Made by a program: the position numbers and the translations under genes | Shown: positions 23,973 through 36,110 of the stretch, piece after piece | Numbering within the stretch: position 1 is the stretch's first letter | Layout: each line of letters begins with the position of its first letter | NCBI GenBank assembly: GCA_013407085.1 | Contig: JACCGJ010023935.1 | Span: 1 to 64,000, forward strand | Direction of reading: 5' to 3' | DNA: 64,000 nucleotides | Source: Atriophallophorus winterbourni | Taxonomy: Eukaryota > Platyhelminthes > Trematoda > Plagiorchiida > Microphallidae | Notes under the pieces: model-generated | The model's input: only the letters and a program-made list of their open reading frames with translations | The model's database searches: none | What the model was told of the DNA's origin: nothing

Positions 23973-24584
23973 CTTGGCAAATAACAGCACATAGGCACCA
24001 TTTTCGTAGATGTTCCTCACTCTCATTTGTTTTGACAAATCACGTATGTTGGCTTGAATATATATACTTTGATTGGCACCGGAAATCAATTTCAATGACC
24101 TCAATTGCATCGAATGAGTCGCTACAACCTCTCCCGTGTTTCGGTCAATTCCGATTTGATTGACCAAACTGCACTGGACTGTTCCATTTTCACCTGCATC
24201 CGGATCAGTTGCTATAACGGTGGTCGCAATTAGATTCGTTTGTTGTTTGACTTCCAGCGAAATATCGATCGGAATATTTGACCAATCAGATGAAACCAGC
24301 TGTTCAGTATTGATTTTTAACCAAAATTGTTCGCTTCGATCGGTCTGTTGAGAGGTGGTTGATTCGGGCCTAGTTTGACTTTCATCGATCAATTGAATCT
24401 GAGGCCAATTGTCGTTTACATCTTTCACTCTAACGATCAAGTGCATTGAAGAACTTCGCCGAGGAATACCGTGATCAGTAGCGTAGACAACCAATAAATA
24501 TTGATCGTTTTGTGCTCCAAGGGATTCCCTGTCTATGACTGAAATTGTCTTCAATTCACCCGTCCTTGGATCGATAGAAAATTT
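23973..24584 (-). CDS. Cadherin/protocadherin gene, exon 2
   Basis: A 612-bp exon of 204 codons, phase 0 at both ends. The acceptor is CTACCTGACAG (ending 24585) and the donor is GCCAAG/GTAAGT at 23973/23972, close to consensus. The first residues, KFSIDPRTGELKTISVIDRE, continue the EC3 repeat that ends exon 1. Residues 29-64 contain YLLVVYATDHGIP and the calcium-binding linker DVNDNWPQ (55-62). Residues about 118-140 (LIATTVIATDPDAGENGTVQ) are the start of EC4. A roughly 50-residue Ser/Thr/Gln-rich stretch (67-117) before it is longer than usual. The last residues, ENGAYVLLFAK, align with the strand before the LD.F/LDRE position that opens exon 3. The intron to exon 1 is 5.7 kb and the one to exon 3 17.9 kb. 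Identification is firm from the motifs. Confidence 0.9.
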
Positions 24585-24929
24585 CTGTCAGGTAGTGGAA
24601 TAGTTTGTTATAAATATATTGTCTATTTTACAACCAGTGGAAATACAGTTCGCAAGAGGATATCAAATTATCTGGTATATTTGAACGAGTTAACAATGCA
24701 ATCTGTTATGTGAAACATGTTTTGCGATCGAAATTTCCCATATGCTGTAAAGGTTGCAATTAAAAATAAATGTTTTGAGCTATTCATAGTCAGAATGAAA
24801 AATAAATTTGCAATCGTTTCGAAGAAGAGCTCAGCATCTAATATTGAAAAATCTTGTTAGGGTTAATGTTCTATTTCGTAAATAATTACTCCGATCTCAT
24901 CATCTGCTAAACAAATAACGTAATTCTCA

Positions 24930-25215
24930 TTTGCATGCATTTACATCACACAACCCACGACCGGTTTCGTGTAGTTTGCGCTCATCAGGTAGGGACAGTA
25001 GTATCAGGATCCGCAAGCGTTTTAAACAGTAGTAGAATCGTAGGCAAGAATTGCGCGTGCGGATCCTGATCTCACTGTACCTACCTGATGAGTGCAAACG
25101 AAACAAAACCGGTCGCGGGGTGAGTGTGATGAAAATGCATGCAAATGTGCATTTTTGTTCATGATCAGGGGTTTACACTCTTTCTACATGTTTTTGGGCA
25201 CATGTGATTGAACAA
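24930..25215. mobile_element. Foldback hammerhead repeat with two opposed ribozymes
   Basis: A minus-strand hammerhead (24954-24994) and a plus-strand one (about 25080-25122) flank a short inverted repeat (ATCAGGATCCGCAAGCG against CGTGCGGATCCTGAT). The plus-strand copy has AAAC for GCAC in stem II and AAAA for GAAA, so it should be dead. Outer parts match subfamily 1. It lies within the first intron (5' side) of the cadherin gene. Confidence 0.68.
24954..24994 (-). ncRNA. Hammerhead ribozyme, intact core but broken stem II
   Basis: CCCTAC, CTGATGA, GCGC-AAACT-ACAC, GAAACCGGTC, GTGGG. Core boxes and stem I (five pairs) are kept, but two of the four stem II pairs are C-A mismatches. Activity is doubtful. 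Confidence 0.7.
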
Positions 25216-25744
25216 ATGACATAGAAGCGAAAATAAGCTATTCATGAATTGTAATTAAGCGTTCCTCTGGATGCCTGTACAGAAACAGGTAAAAAAACGT
25301 GCTATTCGCCATTACCCGAATCATTTGTGTTTACAATCTGTTTCCGTATTTAAAAACACTTTCGTCGTCAACAAAAGAAAACAATTGCATTATTTTGAAA
25401 TAGCCGTCAACAAAGTATAATTGTTATACATCGTTTAATTTAAATAATTTTATTGAACTGAATTGAAGGAAAACGAAAACTTTTTGTCTGCACCCGATAA
25501 AAGGCAGTCTGTAAAAGTGATGAAGTTTATTTATAGATGAGTAAAGCAAAACAACATAACTTTGATTATAGCGTTTTGGCAGTTGAAATCGAAATTTATT
25601 CTCACAAGCATGCAATGTTATCAACGTCATATTAGAGTTAAATTTTGTTCACGATTCATCCTTGTTGGCGATGTACCATGAGCGTAATGCTGCTGCCCGT
25701 CCTCAAATCAATCAACTTTGGCAGCGTAAATACGGTGTAAATAC
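25216..25744. other. Intronic sequence, nothing recognised
   Basis: No motif seen; the 25424-25630 minus frame is unassigned. Confidence 0.3.
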
Positions 25745-25990
25745 AGCAAAACCGTACATTGTTCAATCCCATAGGTTTGACTCAATTAAATATGTTTGGA
25801 CACATGTGAATGAACAGTCTTGGCAGTCTTATTCAACAGAAGCTTACAAGCTCACACCTCGTTTATCATTTGTTTAATGTTTTAAGGCATGCGCTCCTTG
25901 ATCGAACAGTCCATACTTGATGAATGCGCTTTAGCGAGAAATCTGTCGTGTGCATTATAAAAAGCATTCGTTTTATTATCGACTAGAAAT
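25745..25990 (+). mobile_element. Old hammerhead repeat, subfamily 1, one unit
   Basis: GTTTGGACACATGTGAATGAACAG and neighbouring blocks match the conserved GTCCAAACACATG region of better copies in reverse order. A decayed plus-strand ribozyme at about 25918-25965 reads TTGATGAATGC...AGAAATCTGTCGTGTG. Not expected to cleave. Confidence 0.5.
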
Positions 25991-27595
25991 CAACATAATG
26001 TCAATCTTCAAGCGTACATCTACCTATTAATTTAGAGCTTACGGAACTCAAATTTCTGTCACATTTTACGTGCAGACGCCTCAAAACCGTTAGTGATGCC
26101 AAGGTGCAGTTAGAAGAGAAACAGGATTGAAGTTGACATTTGTATCAATTTCACTGCTAATCATTAGTCGAATATCTGACCGTGCATGATAGATTGTTTA
26201 CAATATCCATTTGGCTTCAAAATCAAACTTTGTTCATAGTTTAACGAATTAAACCGTTTCATTAGAAATTTCAAATCCACAATTCACATCCTGTCTCTTC
26301 GTGTACATTTACAACTTTTATTTCAATGACATTGAGACAACATATTTTCAAGCGGACAGTTCAAACTTCATTTGGATTATAATTTCGTTTTGTTTAACAA
26401 TTTTAAGTAATGGTACCCTCGAAGGGAAGCGATCAAGAAAAACTAGAAAAAATAAACTGTTTAACAAATCAATAATGATTAGACATTTTTCATGATTGAC
26501 CACCGTCGTCTCCTCATCTTTCCGCACCGGAAATTTTCGTCGCGTGCAGGAATTGCTGTCAAGTGTATCTTGAACTGCACTAATTGTCACGGTGACTACT
26601 TGAACAGAAGGAAATTTTTCTCAAGGTCATTTCACTTAAATTTACAAGCTATTCTTTTTCGCTGAGTATCAACTCCGATGAACAGCTCATCTTTCGTGGG
26701 TGAAGATCCAATCCAGCGGTAAACTAATAACACGTCACTCAAATGCAAGACGAGTTCAAAAGGAAGAAGTATTTCCCTTGGGTACAAATAATTTAATAAG
26801 GTTTAATTTGCACGATTCTTGTTTCATTTTCACATTAAAAATAAGATTGTGGGCATAAGGAGCAAAATGAAATTAATGTTACTGTGTTTACCTAAAGATT
26901 GGAAAATCAACCTTTGTAAATATGTTTCAATATGATGGAGTTATTTATTTCATCAAGCTTGTGTTGACGATAACCAATCACGTTTTGAATAGACGTGAAA
27001 GCAAACTCAGAGTGATCAAGTAATCGGTATAATTCCATAGATTGATTCGTAGGTTTAGTCGTAGATAATATGCAAGTAAAAAACGATGGATCACAAAACC
27101 CTCGAAAATTTACACCGGGTCGCGTTGTAATTAACGTGAATTATTGTTTAAGATTTTTTTATGAAAAAACATACTTGTTTTAAATGGACATCTCGTGGTT
27201 TTGTAAAGCGTCGATGTTTACGGATTATATAAGTTGGTGAGTTGGTAAATTTGACCAAAATTGAGTACTATTCGCGGTTCAACCAGCTATTCTGTTAGAG
27301 TTTAAACGAGTGTCTGAGCAGATGTGTTTTATGAGAGATATATAACAACCATTGGTAAGAATGATTTGTTTGGTTAAGTGAAATGAACATTAGTGCTCCT
27401 CGTTTTCATCTTCCTTGGGATGCATACAGTTCAGTCTTGCACAAATGATCACTGATGCTTATTATTCATCAAATTTCATTCGTAAACGTGAAGTGTTGCA
27501 GCCTATATTCACATATTTCTACGCGTTTTCAACAGCATTCTAATGTATATACAATCGCGAACTCACAAAATTCAAGCAGTTTAGTGTCTCATCAA
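25991..27595. other. Intronic sequence, nothing recognised
   Basis: No gene or known repeat identified. Confidence 0.35.
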
Positions 27596-27599
27596 CTTT

Positions 27600-27705
27600 A
27601 ATTATTGCTGACCGCTATTTCTAACCATGGTGACCAAGCGTGCGCTGTATAGCCTACACATTTGTCTATGACTGATTTGACTACCATGCACAAAGATTTC
27701 GGCGT
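27600..27705 (-). pseudogene. Small CR1-like LINE remnant
   Basis: Minus-strand translation IFGRFTPKSL then AHAWSPWLE matches the FGSFTKPTV...AWSPW segment of the CR1-like copies at 9.3 and 42.7 kb. Nothing else of the element remains. Confidence 0.5.
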
Positions 27706-28435
27706 GAAACGTCCAAAAATCTCCGTGATATGTTTATAAGTCCACCTCAGGTAGACTAGGTATTTTAAAAATAGGTGTGTTGAGAACAATTTCCTAGCAT
27801 TCTATATAATATAATCAGAGGATGTAATGGAAATATAATATAAATGTTTCTGGCCGACGATTAATCATCGCCATTAAAATGAACTTTGATGTTTTTGATA
27901 TTCTTGATTTTGGTTTTCGTGGGCGTCGAATCGGCCGTGATCAACATTATTTTTTCCATAAACTTTTTTCTTGATCACCCACCAACCATCGGCATCAAAA
28001 TTCTACAATTATTATCACATTTCTAAGCAAACAAAGCAATTCAACCGCGGCCTGTTTTAAGCGATTAACTGTTGTGTACTATTAAAATCTTGAACAATGC
28101 GTTTTTAGTTGCGCTGGTCAACGAACTTAAATTAAATAATACAACATTATGAAAGAAAACGTTGCTTGATGATACACTGAAATATCCTGTGTTTTCATAA
28201 TAACGCTTAATATATCGATAAATACTCGTGGATCATACCTCATAAATTTTATGGCAGGAAATTAAAACAACTTAACGAACACCACAAGCTGACGAACTAT
28301 ATTGTGTGAAGCTTCCTAGCGTTAACAGGCACAAGCGCATGTTTAATCGTATGGTAAAGCCACATCCGCAGTTATAAATATAATCTGGAACGAGGCATCC
28401 GTAAGTGAAGCTTATGGAAAATGAAAAATTAACTG
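27706..28435. other. Intronic sequence, nothing recognised
   Basis: AT-rich, no recognisable feature. Confidence 0.3.
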
Positions 28436-28439
28436 TTTG

Positions 28440-29205
28440 GTCAAGGTGCACTAGGAAGATAGGACCTTTTCCATGTCAGGATTTGCATCTTCAGAGTGAA
28501 ACTTAATGGTTTTTCTGGTGTTTACATAGGGCACCAGGGAAATTCAAAGCATAATCGAAGCAGACCGAAAGCGTGTAAAATGGCAGCCCCAACATGAGAA
28601 GGAATATCAATCCATTAGTCGTGATTAAGCCGTAGCAGAACATGAATTAGATACAGGTCAGAGCTTGGATTTAAACAACGTTGAAGTCTTAATACACGGT
28701 ATTAAACCGAAATTCAAACACCTGTAGACTGAAGCGGTCGAAGTTGTTAAGGTTGGTTGACTTCTATGGAAAATTGTTCTCTTAAATATAACGCTCAGTA
28801 CTGTTGCAAACTTAAGTAGCTCTTATTCTTCATATTATTAACAGTTTATTTGATTATTTACAAATATTGTTGAAAATTAACCCTTATTAGTTCTGCACTT
28901 TTCGAGATCTGAGCCACAGTAGCAACCGACTTTGGCTATGTTCACCTGTATCAGATTGATGTAAATACACACTGCATTAGTCAAACCGACCACTGGTCAT
29001 TCTAACGTGACTCTAAACCTCTTGAGCCTAATATGGGGCTCTTTAGCGATAAGGTCAAATCAGTGGTGATGGGTTGACTCATACTCAGTCCTGTTCCCAC
29101 TTCTGATTATCAACCTTGGTCTGACAAAGCTCCTGTGTTACAAGTGAAACTTTACGACAAAACTGCTCTCACTGATTGCACTCAAATTTCTTTGCAATAT
29201 GAGTA
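28440..29205 (+). pseudogene. Penelope-like family 2 remnant
   Basis: Plus-strand translation around 28500-28745 gives REIQSIIEADRKRVKWQP, EKEYQSISRD and AVAEHELD then NNVEVLIHGIKP. This is collinear with the endonuclease of the 13.6 kb copy (TRIAEH.KRVRRQP, REYQSIIRDSAFAEHVLE, NVEILRRGIKP). The 3' non-coding region follows and includes a decayed hammerhead (CTGACAAAGC...GTGAAACTTTACG, 29119-29155) and the terminal block ending near 29205. G to A in the CTGACGA box should inactivate the ribozyme. Confidence 0.7.
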
Positions 29206-30284
29206 TAAAGTCAATCACACACACATTCAAATCTATAATATCCATGAGAGTTCAATTTAAAACCCGCAACCGCTTCTAACCTTATGATTTCTTTTTGTAA
29301 GACGTTTCAGCTGGCACAGTTTCTAACCGCGAACTAATAATGATGGCGATTCAATCAATGCATGTAAGTGCTTGCGTGTTTGATATATTTCTCGAGCTGT
29401 AATGAATATATAAGATCAAATGAAAGCTCGTCCTGATTTGAGGACGGCACTGACAATTCAATCTTTCCCTTTTGAATTTATTCATGTTATTTCTGTCGGA
29501 ATTTATGTTGCTCGCAGAAATTTTGCTTACAACGTAAGATCGATTCTTTTATCTGCTTTTACGATGTGCGATCAAATTCCACCATGAACGTACAAACCAA
29601 GCACATTGTGTTCAACCATAATACATTGTTTCACCTGATAATACAGTCCCATTCGAAAGTAAAAGTTTCTCTCCCACTCATTAGCGTGTTATTTCAGTGT
29701 GTTAGTTCTCACGACTGTAAAATATTGCTGAATCTAACTGAACCAAATTAATAAATCTTTCACTTTAGTATGAGATTTCGTTTCATTGAAATAACAGCCG
29801 CTCACGTATCGTAATCATATTTTCTAGAGAATGTATGATTAAAGCCTATGTGCTACCCATATTTTCAAGCGAAGAAATGACGAATGCAAGACTCGGAATC
29901 ACATAATTATTGCTTCAAAACTGTTAAGATGATTTAAAGCGGATCTAGATCAATGATACTAATGATCTCATTGACCAGTTAAACCTAATCTGCTATCTGT
30001 GTAGTACTGTGGGTAGCGCGAAGCAATTAACAAAGTTGATGTGACCAGCAAAATTACCTGTATTAATTATTGAAATACAACTATAAAATTTTCTAAGATT
30101 AAATGATTTGGGCACAATATTGAGCTAATACGCTCTGTTCGAATGAACTTGTTGTGAGTTTGAAACCCACAATTATGACGGAAAATGATCATTTTAGCAA
30201 CACTTCGACTCTTCGTTAGCGTACGTGATTGCAAACTGGCTAAGGGACACAACACATATGAATAGTATATACCAAGCAACTCAC
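29206..30284. other. Intronic sequence next to cadherin exon 1
   Basis: No feature recognised; the frame 29566-29751 is unassigned. Confidence 0.3.
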
Positions 30285-31370
30285 TTCTGACGTGAGTCGA
30301 TTCTGCTCAAATATGGCATACTCCACCACGGCATTCGCGCCGTCATCTTTATCCTCTGCTACAATCGTTGCAATCGTATGTCCAATCGGGCAATTCTCCT
30401 CAACACTGTACTCACTCATGACTGAGGAGAAATACGGATGATTATCATTTACATCAAGCACAATTATTCTTAGAGTCAATGTCGTGGTATGAATATCCAT
30501 AGTAGCCAAATCGTCGGAAGCTAGCAAGTAAGCTGTATAATGATCCGTCTTCTCACGATCCAGCAATCCTAAAAGAATCAACCGCAACTCAGATCGGGCA
30601 GTTACAGAACGTAGTTTGAACAAACTGTCATATGATTGATTTGGCCAGGTCAGTGAATATCGTAATAGACCGTTCAAACAATAATCAATATCTGTTGCGC
30701 GAATCAAATCGATTTTCTTTCCCGGGACATCATCTTCTTTAAACTGAACCGTATAAGTTGTACCGTCTCCGGCAAACTGTGGTTTGTTGTCGTTTATATC
30801 TCGTACAAATACACGAACATAAAATACATCCATATATTGTGCTGATGAAGAATGAAGCACCAAGGAGAGTATAATTTCACAAGACGAATGCTCACAGTTT
30901 TCATGGGGACACAAACAATCTCCAACCGGTGTTGCTTTTTCATTATCATTCACATAATGACATAAGCGGTCCCGATCAAATGTTTTGTAAATAACAAATT
31001 CTTGTCTTCTTGGCGACTTATAAATTATCTGAAAATAACTAGTTGCCCATTGCTTTGAGGGAAAGAAGCTGAATTTCGGGTAATCTGTATACGTGTCAAC
31101 GGCTTGAGGTAATCCTTTCGCAATCATATCGATGCTCAAGGTCGCGTCATGCGATTGGTTGTTTGATGCATCACGTGAAACGACGCTTCCGTTAAACAAA
31201 TCCAAGACGTGAAAATCGGTAATCAAATTACCCAGCAAACGTGGGGTGTTCATTTGTTCTTCAATTGTGTAATTCACCATTGGTACGTCAGACAAATTGA
31301 ATGAATCGGAGACCGACGTCAGGAGAACAAATTTGAGTATGCAGAACCAAATGATTCGGTAATTTGCCAT
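30285..31370 (-). CDS. Cadherin/protocadherin gene, 5' exon (start codon)
   Basis: A 362-codon first coding exon. The ATG at 31370-31368 opens a hydrophobic signal peptide (residues about 4-20). A short EC1-like start follows (NYTIEEQMN, 33-41), with a diverged, cysteine-containing part (CLCPHENC..SSC, 152-164). The linkers DINDNKPQF (191-199) and DVNDNHPYF (306-314) and LDREK (270-274) delimit EC repeats, and EC3 begins at YSVEENCPIGHTIATIV (321-337). The donor is TCAGAA/GTGAGT at 30285/30284, phase 0, and the sentence continues directly into exon 2 (VEYAIFEQNRLTSE then KFSIDPRTG). The product should be a calcium-dependent adhesion receptor at the plasma membrane. TTTTAG directly precedes the ATG, so a 5' UTR intron or spliced-leader acceptor there is possible. 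No symbol is assigned because orthology cannot be judged. Confidence 0.92.
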
Positions 31371-31504
31371 CTAAAATTTCCACGCTGGCAAAACATCACT
31401 AAGCGACACGTTGTAACGCAACCATTGATGTGAGACTTTCAAAATCAATTTGCCAAGAGGAAGATGTCTAAAACGGTAAAATTAGGAACTAAGATAAAGA
31501 AAAA

Positions 31505-31852
31505 TTGAAAATTCAGTATGCTGAAATCGGATTTAAATATAGGTATCCGACAGCATTGCAAATAATTTGTGTCGACGTACAATTCAAAATCTTAATGTTG
31601 ACAGTAACCATCACTCAAAAGTGTCACGTTCTTTGGGGCCAGTTGGCCTGTGTCCAGAATGAACGGAGATTTATGGTAACGCACCAGGCGAGAACCGTTG
31701 GACAACATGCTAGTTCACCAGAGATGGCGTTAGATCAATCGGCCATACCCTGCAAAGGTTTACCGAAAACAACACAAAACCAAAAATGTGTTGAATCCAT
31801 TGAGATATTAAATGAAGAGAGAAAGATCTCGAAATCTTTGAGACATCGATGA
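31505..31852 (+). CDS. Unrecognised 115-codon open frame
   Basis: Lies divergently, 135 bp upstream of the cadherin start. The translation has a Cys-containing middle (KCHVLWGQLACVQNERRF) and a polar C-terminus. No domain, signal peptide or membrane segment is evident. It could be a chance frame, a decayed repeat fragment or an exon. Confidence 0.15.
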   Translation: MKIQYAEIGFKYRYPTALQIICVDVQFKILMLTVTITQKCHVLWGQLACVQNERRFMVTHQARTVGQHASSPEMALDQSAIPCKGLPKTTQNQKCVESIEILNEERKISKSLRHR

Positions 31853-33685
31853 TGATGAATAAACGAAAAATATAGGTCTGCTAGGAGAGCAACTGATCAC
31901 ACGTCCTACGAAATGCTGAAGGACAATGTAAGTATTTGAGTGAGTCTGCAAGAAAGTTATATTTTTGATGTTGCATTTAGATTTGGTGATGTTGAAGATG
32001 TGAAGTAGGCACTTCTGTAATGCGATTGGCGTTAAATTAACAAATTCCAGTGAATCACATCAAAAATTTGAAATCAGTCAGCTTCATTGTTTTGCATCAA
32101 GCGTTTAATATTGTTTGAATCTATCGGCAGTTGAGAGCACCTTTAGAAGCTGCGTGTCATAGAGTGAAACATAAATTTTAAATGTTTACCAGTGAAATAA
32201 TATCGATATAATTCTTGCACTGTTCGATCATTGGATTTTATTGATTATTCTCAATGTGAACATTGTGCATATGAATTTCCTCCATATAATATATATGCAT
32301 AATCCTACATATAATATATATTACATCACTGGCTATTTCTGACTTAGAATTACGAATGGGGGTGTTGTCCTCAGACCTCAAGATAGTAAGAGATCATTTG
32401 TCTTCCATCATTATGCCAAAGCGCAACACAAGTCATCTTTCTTTATGTCATTCAATTTTTCGATTTGTCTCGATTTTTTGAGATTTCATCTAATCAAAAT
32501 ACTTAAATTGCATGCAATATTGTTGCCAAGACTTTCTCGTGCATGCAATTTCTCTCATTGGCAATACAACCTTGAAACTTATGACTTCTTTTATTTTCGT
32601 ATCAGCTGACGTGACACTATCTGCTGTAATCTTTCACATGATAGACTTGAATATACTGGACATAGAGGAGTGAAATTTTCAAGGATATAAGTCCCAGTTT
32701 CAGATAACAATTCGTTTTCTCTAGTGAGCTCGCCATACTCAGTATGCTACTCATTTGCGAGACTGAAATTACGTAAACTTCATACATATACTCACCTGCT
32801 CACTGAACGTTCCAGGGTTTCTCTTTCATCTCTGCTCCCAAGCAATTAGGTCTGAACGAGTGGCTCACTCCATCCAATATTCCGTCATACCTCATCTTTT
32901 CACAATCTTAATCAGTAATTTTCTATACACTTCTTAATATAAACTATGTTCACTATGGGTTGTATCAGACGGGGTTCATAGGTCATTCATCTTTCGATAT
33001 TATTTATCCTATTGACAATAAGAGACAGCTATTTTCATTACTGTGGTCCGTATAGAGTGGCGTTGTTTGTCATCTCTGTTTATCATACAAACGAACATTC
33101 AAATCTCGGGGATTCGTTAATGTTGAGATGCTTCCGACGTTCCTGGAGATGATGATAATGAATAAGGTGTTGCTCTGGTAGGCATTTCGAAATTCTGTAT
33201 GAAAAATTTCATAATAATTTCAATAATGTCTTTAGGATGATATTTTTGTTCGTCATATAATAAAACATACATTGCGTTACCGTGCATAAAATAATTTTTG
33301 ACACATTTTTCATTTACTACTTATTGCATAATCACGCATTTTTATTATTGATTTTTCTGTATTAAAATGACATTTCACGCCAAACTCCGGTCAGACAGTT
33401 CGTAGTTCAAATATTTTTTGTCTAGGCATCTCCAAAAATAGCATCCTTGTAAAATAGTTGCAGTGGAGCCGTTAATTTGGTTCCATTGTTGTCGTGAAGA
33501 GTGCGTACTTGCTGCGTACGCAAAAACGGATACTCCATAGTTAGGTAAACTAAAGTATATCTCAGGGAACCAGTAGCGATTACGCTATATTCTAATTTTG
33601 ATGATTAAAGCAATGAGGAACAGAAGATAACGGTGGAGTTCAGCGGCTAAAATAATTATTCGCGGTTAAAGTTATTCAATTCTCG
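31853..33685. other. AT-rich sequence, nothing recognised
   Basis: Contains two similar ATATAATATATAT blocks (32284-32325) and no recognisable gene. Confidence 0.35.
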
Positions 33686-33689
33686 TTTG

Positions 33690-34260
33690 GTGCTTGCATC
33701 CATATCGCTAACACAACACTACCGGTGTCTGGCTGTTCGCCGTCATCAGGTGTAGAGGTTCAGTGATCCTTGAAACTGTAGTATAGTGGTAAACAATAGC
33801 TATACATGTATACAACTGATAATTAGGGTGCATAAAAAGAACCACGATGTTCAAATACAGAATCACAAAGTGATTCTTGGTCAAGCACTCAAGGCGCATA
33901 TAAACCACCAATATATTTTGGTGCTCACATTCCAATCCCTTACACATCACTACTGGATTTTAGCTGTTTGCCGTCATCAGGTGGAGACAGTAAGATCAGG
34001 GTCAGTGAGCATTGAAACAGTGATATAGTAGTAAGAAACAGCTATACAAGTATGATACTGTTAAATAGGGTTCTTACAAAGAAACACCATGCTCAAATTC
34101 AGGATCACGGAGTAATTCTCGGTCGAGCACTCAAGGCTCTTAAAAATGAACACAATATTTTTTTACCTCGCAAAGTGATACGGATGTGTGCATCATCTAA
34201 AAGCGCCTTGAGTGCTTGACCGAGAATAAATTTAATGTGTGAATGGGTAAATAACCAACC
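33690..34260 (-). mobile_element. Tandem subfamily-2 hammerhead repeats
   Basis: Two minus-strand ribozyme regions 231 bp apart (33721 and 33952) in head-to-tail units, plus a third partial unit to about 34150. The first keeps CTGATGA, CGGC-GAACA-GCCA and CCGGTAGTG but has GACA for GAAA. The second keeps CTGATGACGGCAAACAGC but has lost the CCGG. At 34200-34240 the AGCGCCTTGAGTGCTTGACC block recurs in the opposite orientation. Both ribozymes appear inactive. Confidence 0.7.
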
Positions 34261-36000
34261 GAAAACCAGGCCTCGATTTTAACTCCAGATAAACGAATTG
34301 CAAATGGAAAATTAAACATCTGGATCCATTGTTCCAGTCTAATTTATTTTTTATGACGACGACTTGAACATGAAGAACAAGAATTCTATTTCATTTGACG
34401 ATCTTAGTCTAGACATGTAGGGGAAGAAAATGGCTTTATTCGTGGGCACGAAATTCCAGCAACCATCATGGTCATACTGTTATCACCACACAGCATCATT
34501 TTCACAAATGTGAAAAAAAGCAACATTCTACAATTGATACCTTTTTAACACACACAGCATGTGACGTTTACCAATGTTTTACAACATGTGTTACCTGCTT
34601 ATCACTTATTCGAAGTTTGACATTCGCGTTTTCGAGTTCCACAGTGACAATGATTCATGCTTGTCAAAACATTAAGTGGCCGATTTTTGAAATACTCCAC
34701 AATATCAACGAGGCATTCCTCGTGTATAAATGTTATTTTAATTTTGAAAATATCCGCTTAAATCATAAAATCAAATTCTATATAGTTTAATGCAATCCGC
34801 ATGCGATAATATTGACAGCGAAGCAGAATGTTCTTTTCAACGAGATGCTTTATGGTGGAATTTCGCATAAAATGTACCCATTAGAACAAATAATAAAACT
34901 ATGATTGAAGAAATGTGTTGCTCACATTCCCCACAATTGAGAATCCTGTGTAGCAGTTGCATTCAAATATAAATTTGAATAATATGTTTTGTTAATTAAA
35001 TAAAACGTTTTTTTACATTTGTTATTTTAAATCTCTTTCATTTGTTAGAGAACCTTAAAAAATCATGTGTGTCTTTGTGTTAATCAATAAAGTATGTAGG
35101 AAATATATAAGGGATATTTTAGAAATTATTTAGTACGCAGCAAAACATGCGAAGCAATTCTAAAAAAAGGGTAAACGTTTTTCGATCAGGTAACTAGAAT
35201 ACTTTATATATATATATATATACATATTAAATATATAAAACTTTCACCAAAATAGTACGGTTGTTTTAATCTCGTTGATGGAATCTAATTATCTCGTGCT
35301 TATTTTTAAAACAGAAAAATGAATCATGTTTTCGTAGTGTCTAACATTAATGTAAATGTTTAACATATCTGCGAATATTTATTTTATCACAAATCGCATC
35401 ACTCCTCTAGGCTGCGTTTTTTATCAGTAATGCAAATGACAAAGAACTCTGATGCAATTATTTTCGCCGGTTGGAATATGATTTGAAATATTTTGTTTAA
35501 AATTTTTAGCACCTTTTATTAGTACATTCAACTATTTAACTCTTGTGGGTATATTAAATGAAAATTTTAATAATTATTAGATCTTTTTAATACAATTGGT
35601 AAATACAGGAAAAATCTTCTAGAATGGATTGAAACATTATCGTTTCCAAATAATTCAAACCATGAAACTCCTATTAATTTTTACTCAACTGACTGCTCAC
35701 TGGTTTTAAACCCTTGTTGTGACTTTGAATTTGTTATAATTGTTATGTCCTCCATAAGCTACAGCAAAGTCTGCATAATTGTGTATGCATTTTCCCGTAG
35801 GATCTGAGCAATAATTTACATTGCATCCAACAACTCCTCGTTATCAGGAATCAATACGTCGTAGAACATCGTTGTGTGTTGTACAACCCTATAAAACAGT
35901 AGCGCCACTCAACACGCACAGTAAAACTAAAATTACCTCTCCACCTGATGAAAATCCCGAAACTTGTGATGTGTAAGTGTGGATAATATGAGCTACCTTA
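34261..36000. other. AT-rich sequence with TA microsatellite
   Basis: Only a TA dinucleotide run (35205-35222) stands out. No gene recognised. Confidence 0.4.
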
Positions 36001-36004
36001 TTCA

Positions 36005-36110
36005 TACATGGGCGCCTCAAACGCTTAACCAGGAATCACTATGTAAATCTTTGTTTGATCATCGTGGTTCGTTGTGCGAAACCTATTGAACATTGGCTTC
36101 GAAATCTAAA
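36005..36110 (+). mobile_element. Subfamily-2 hammerhead repeat fragment
   Basis: GCGCCTCAAACGCTTAACC, AGGAATCACTATGT and GATCATCGTGGTTCGTTGTG match the non-ribozyme half of subfamily 2. Confidence 0.5.
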
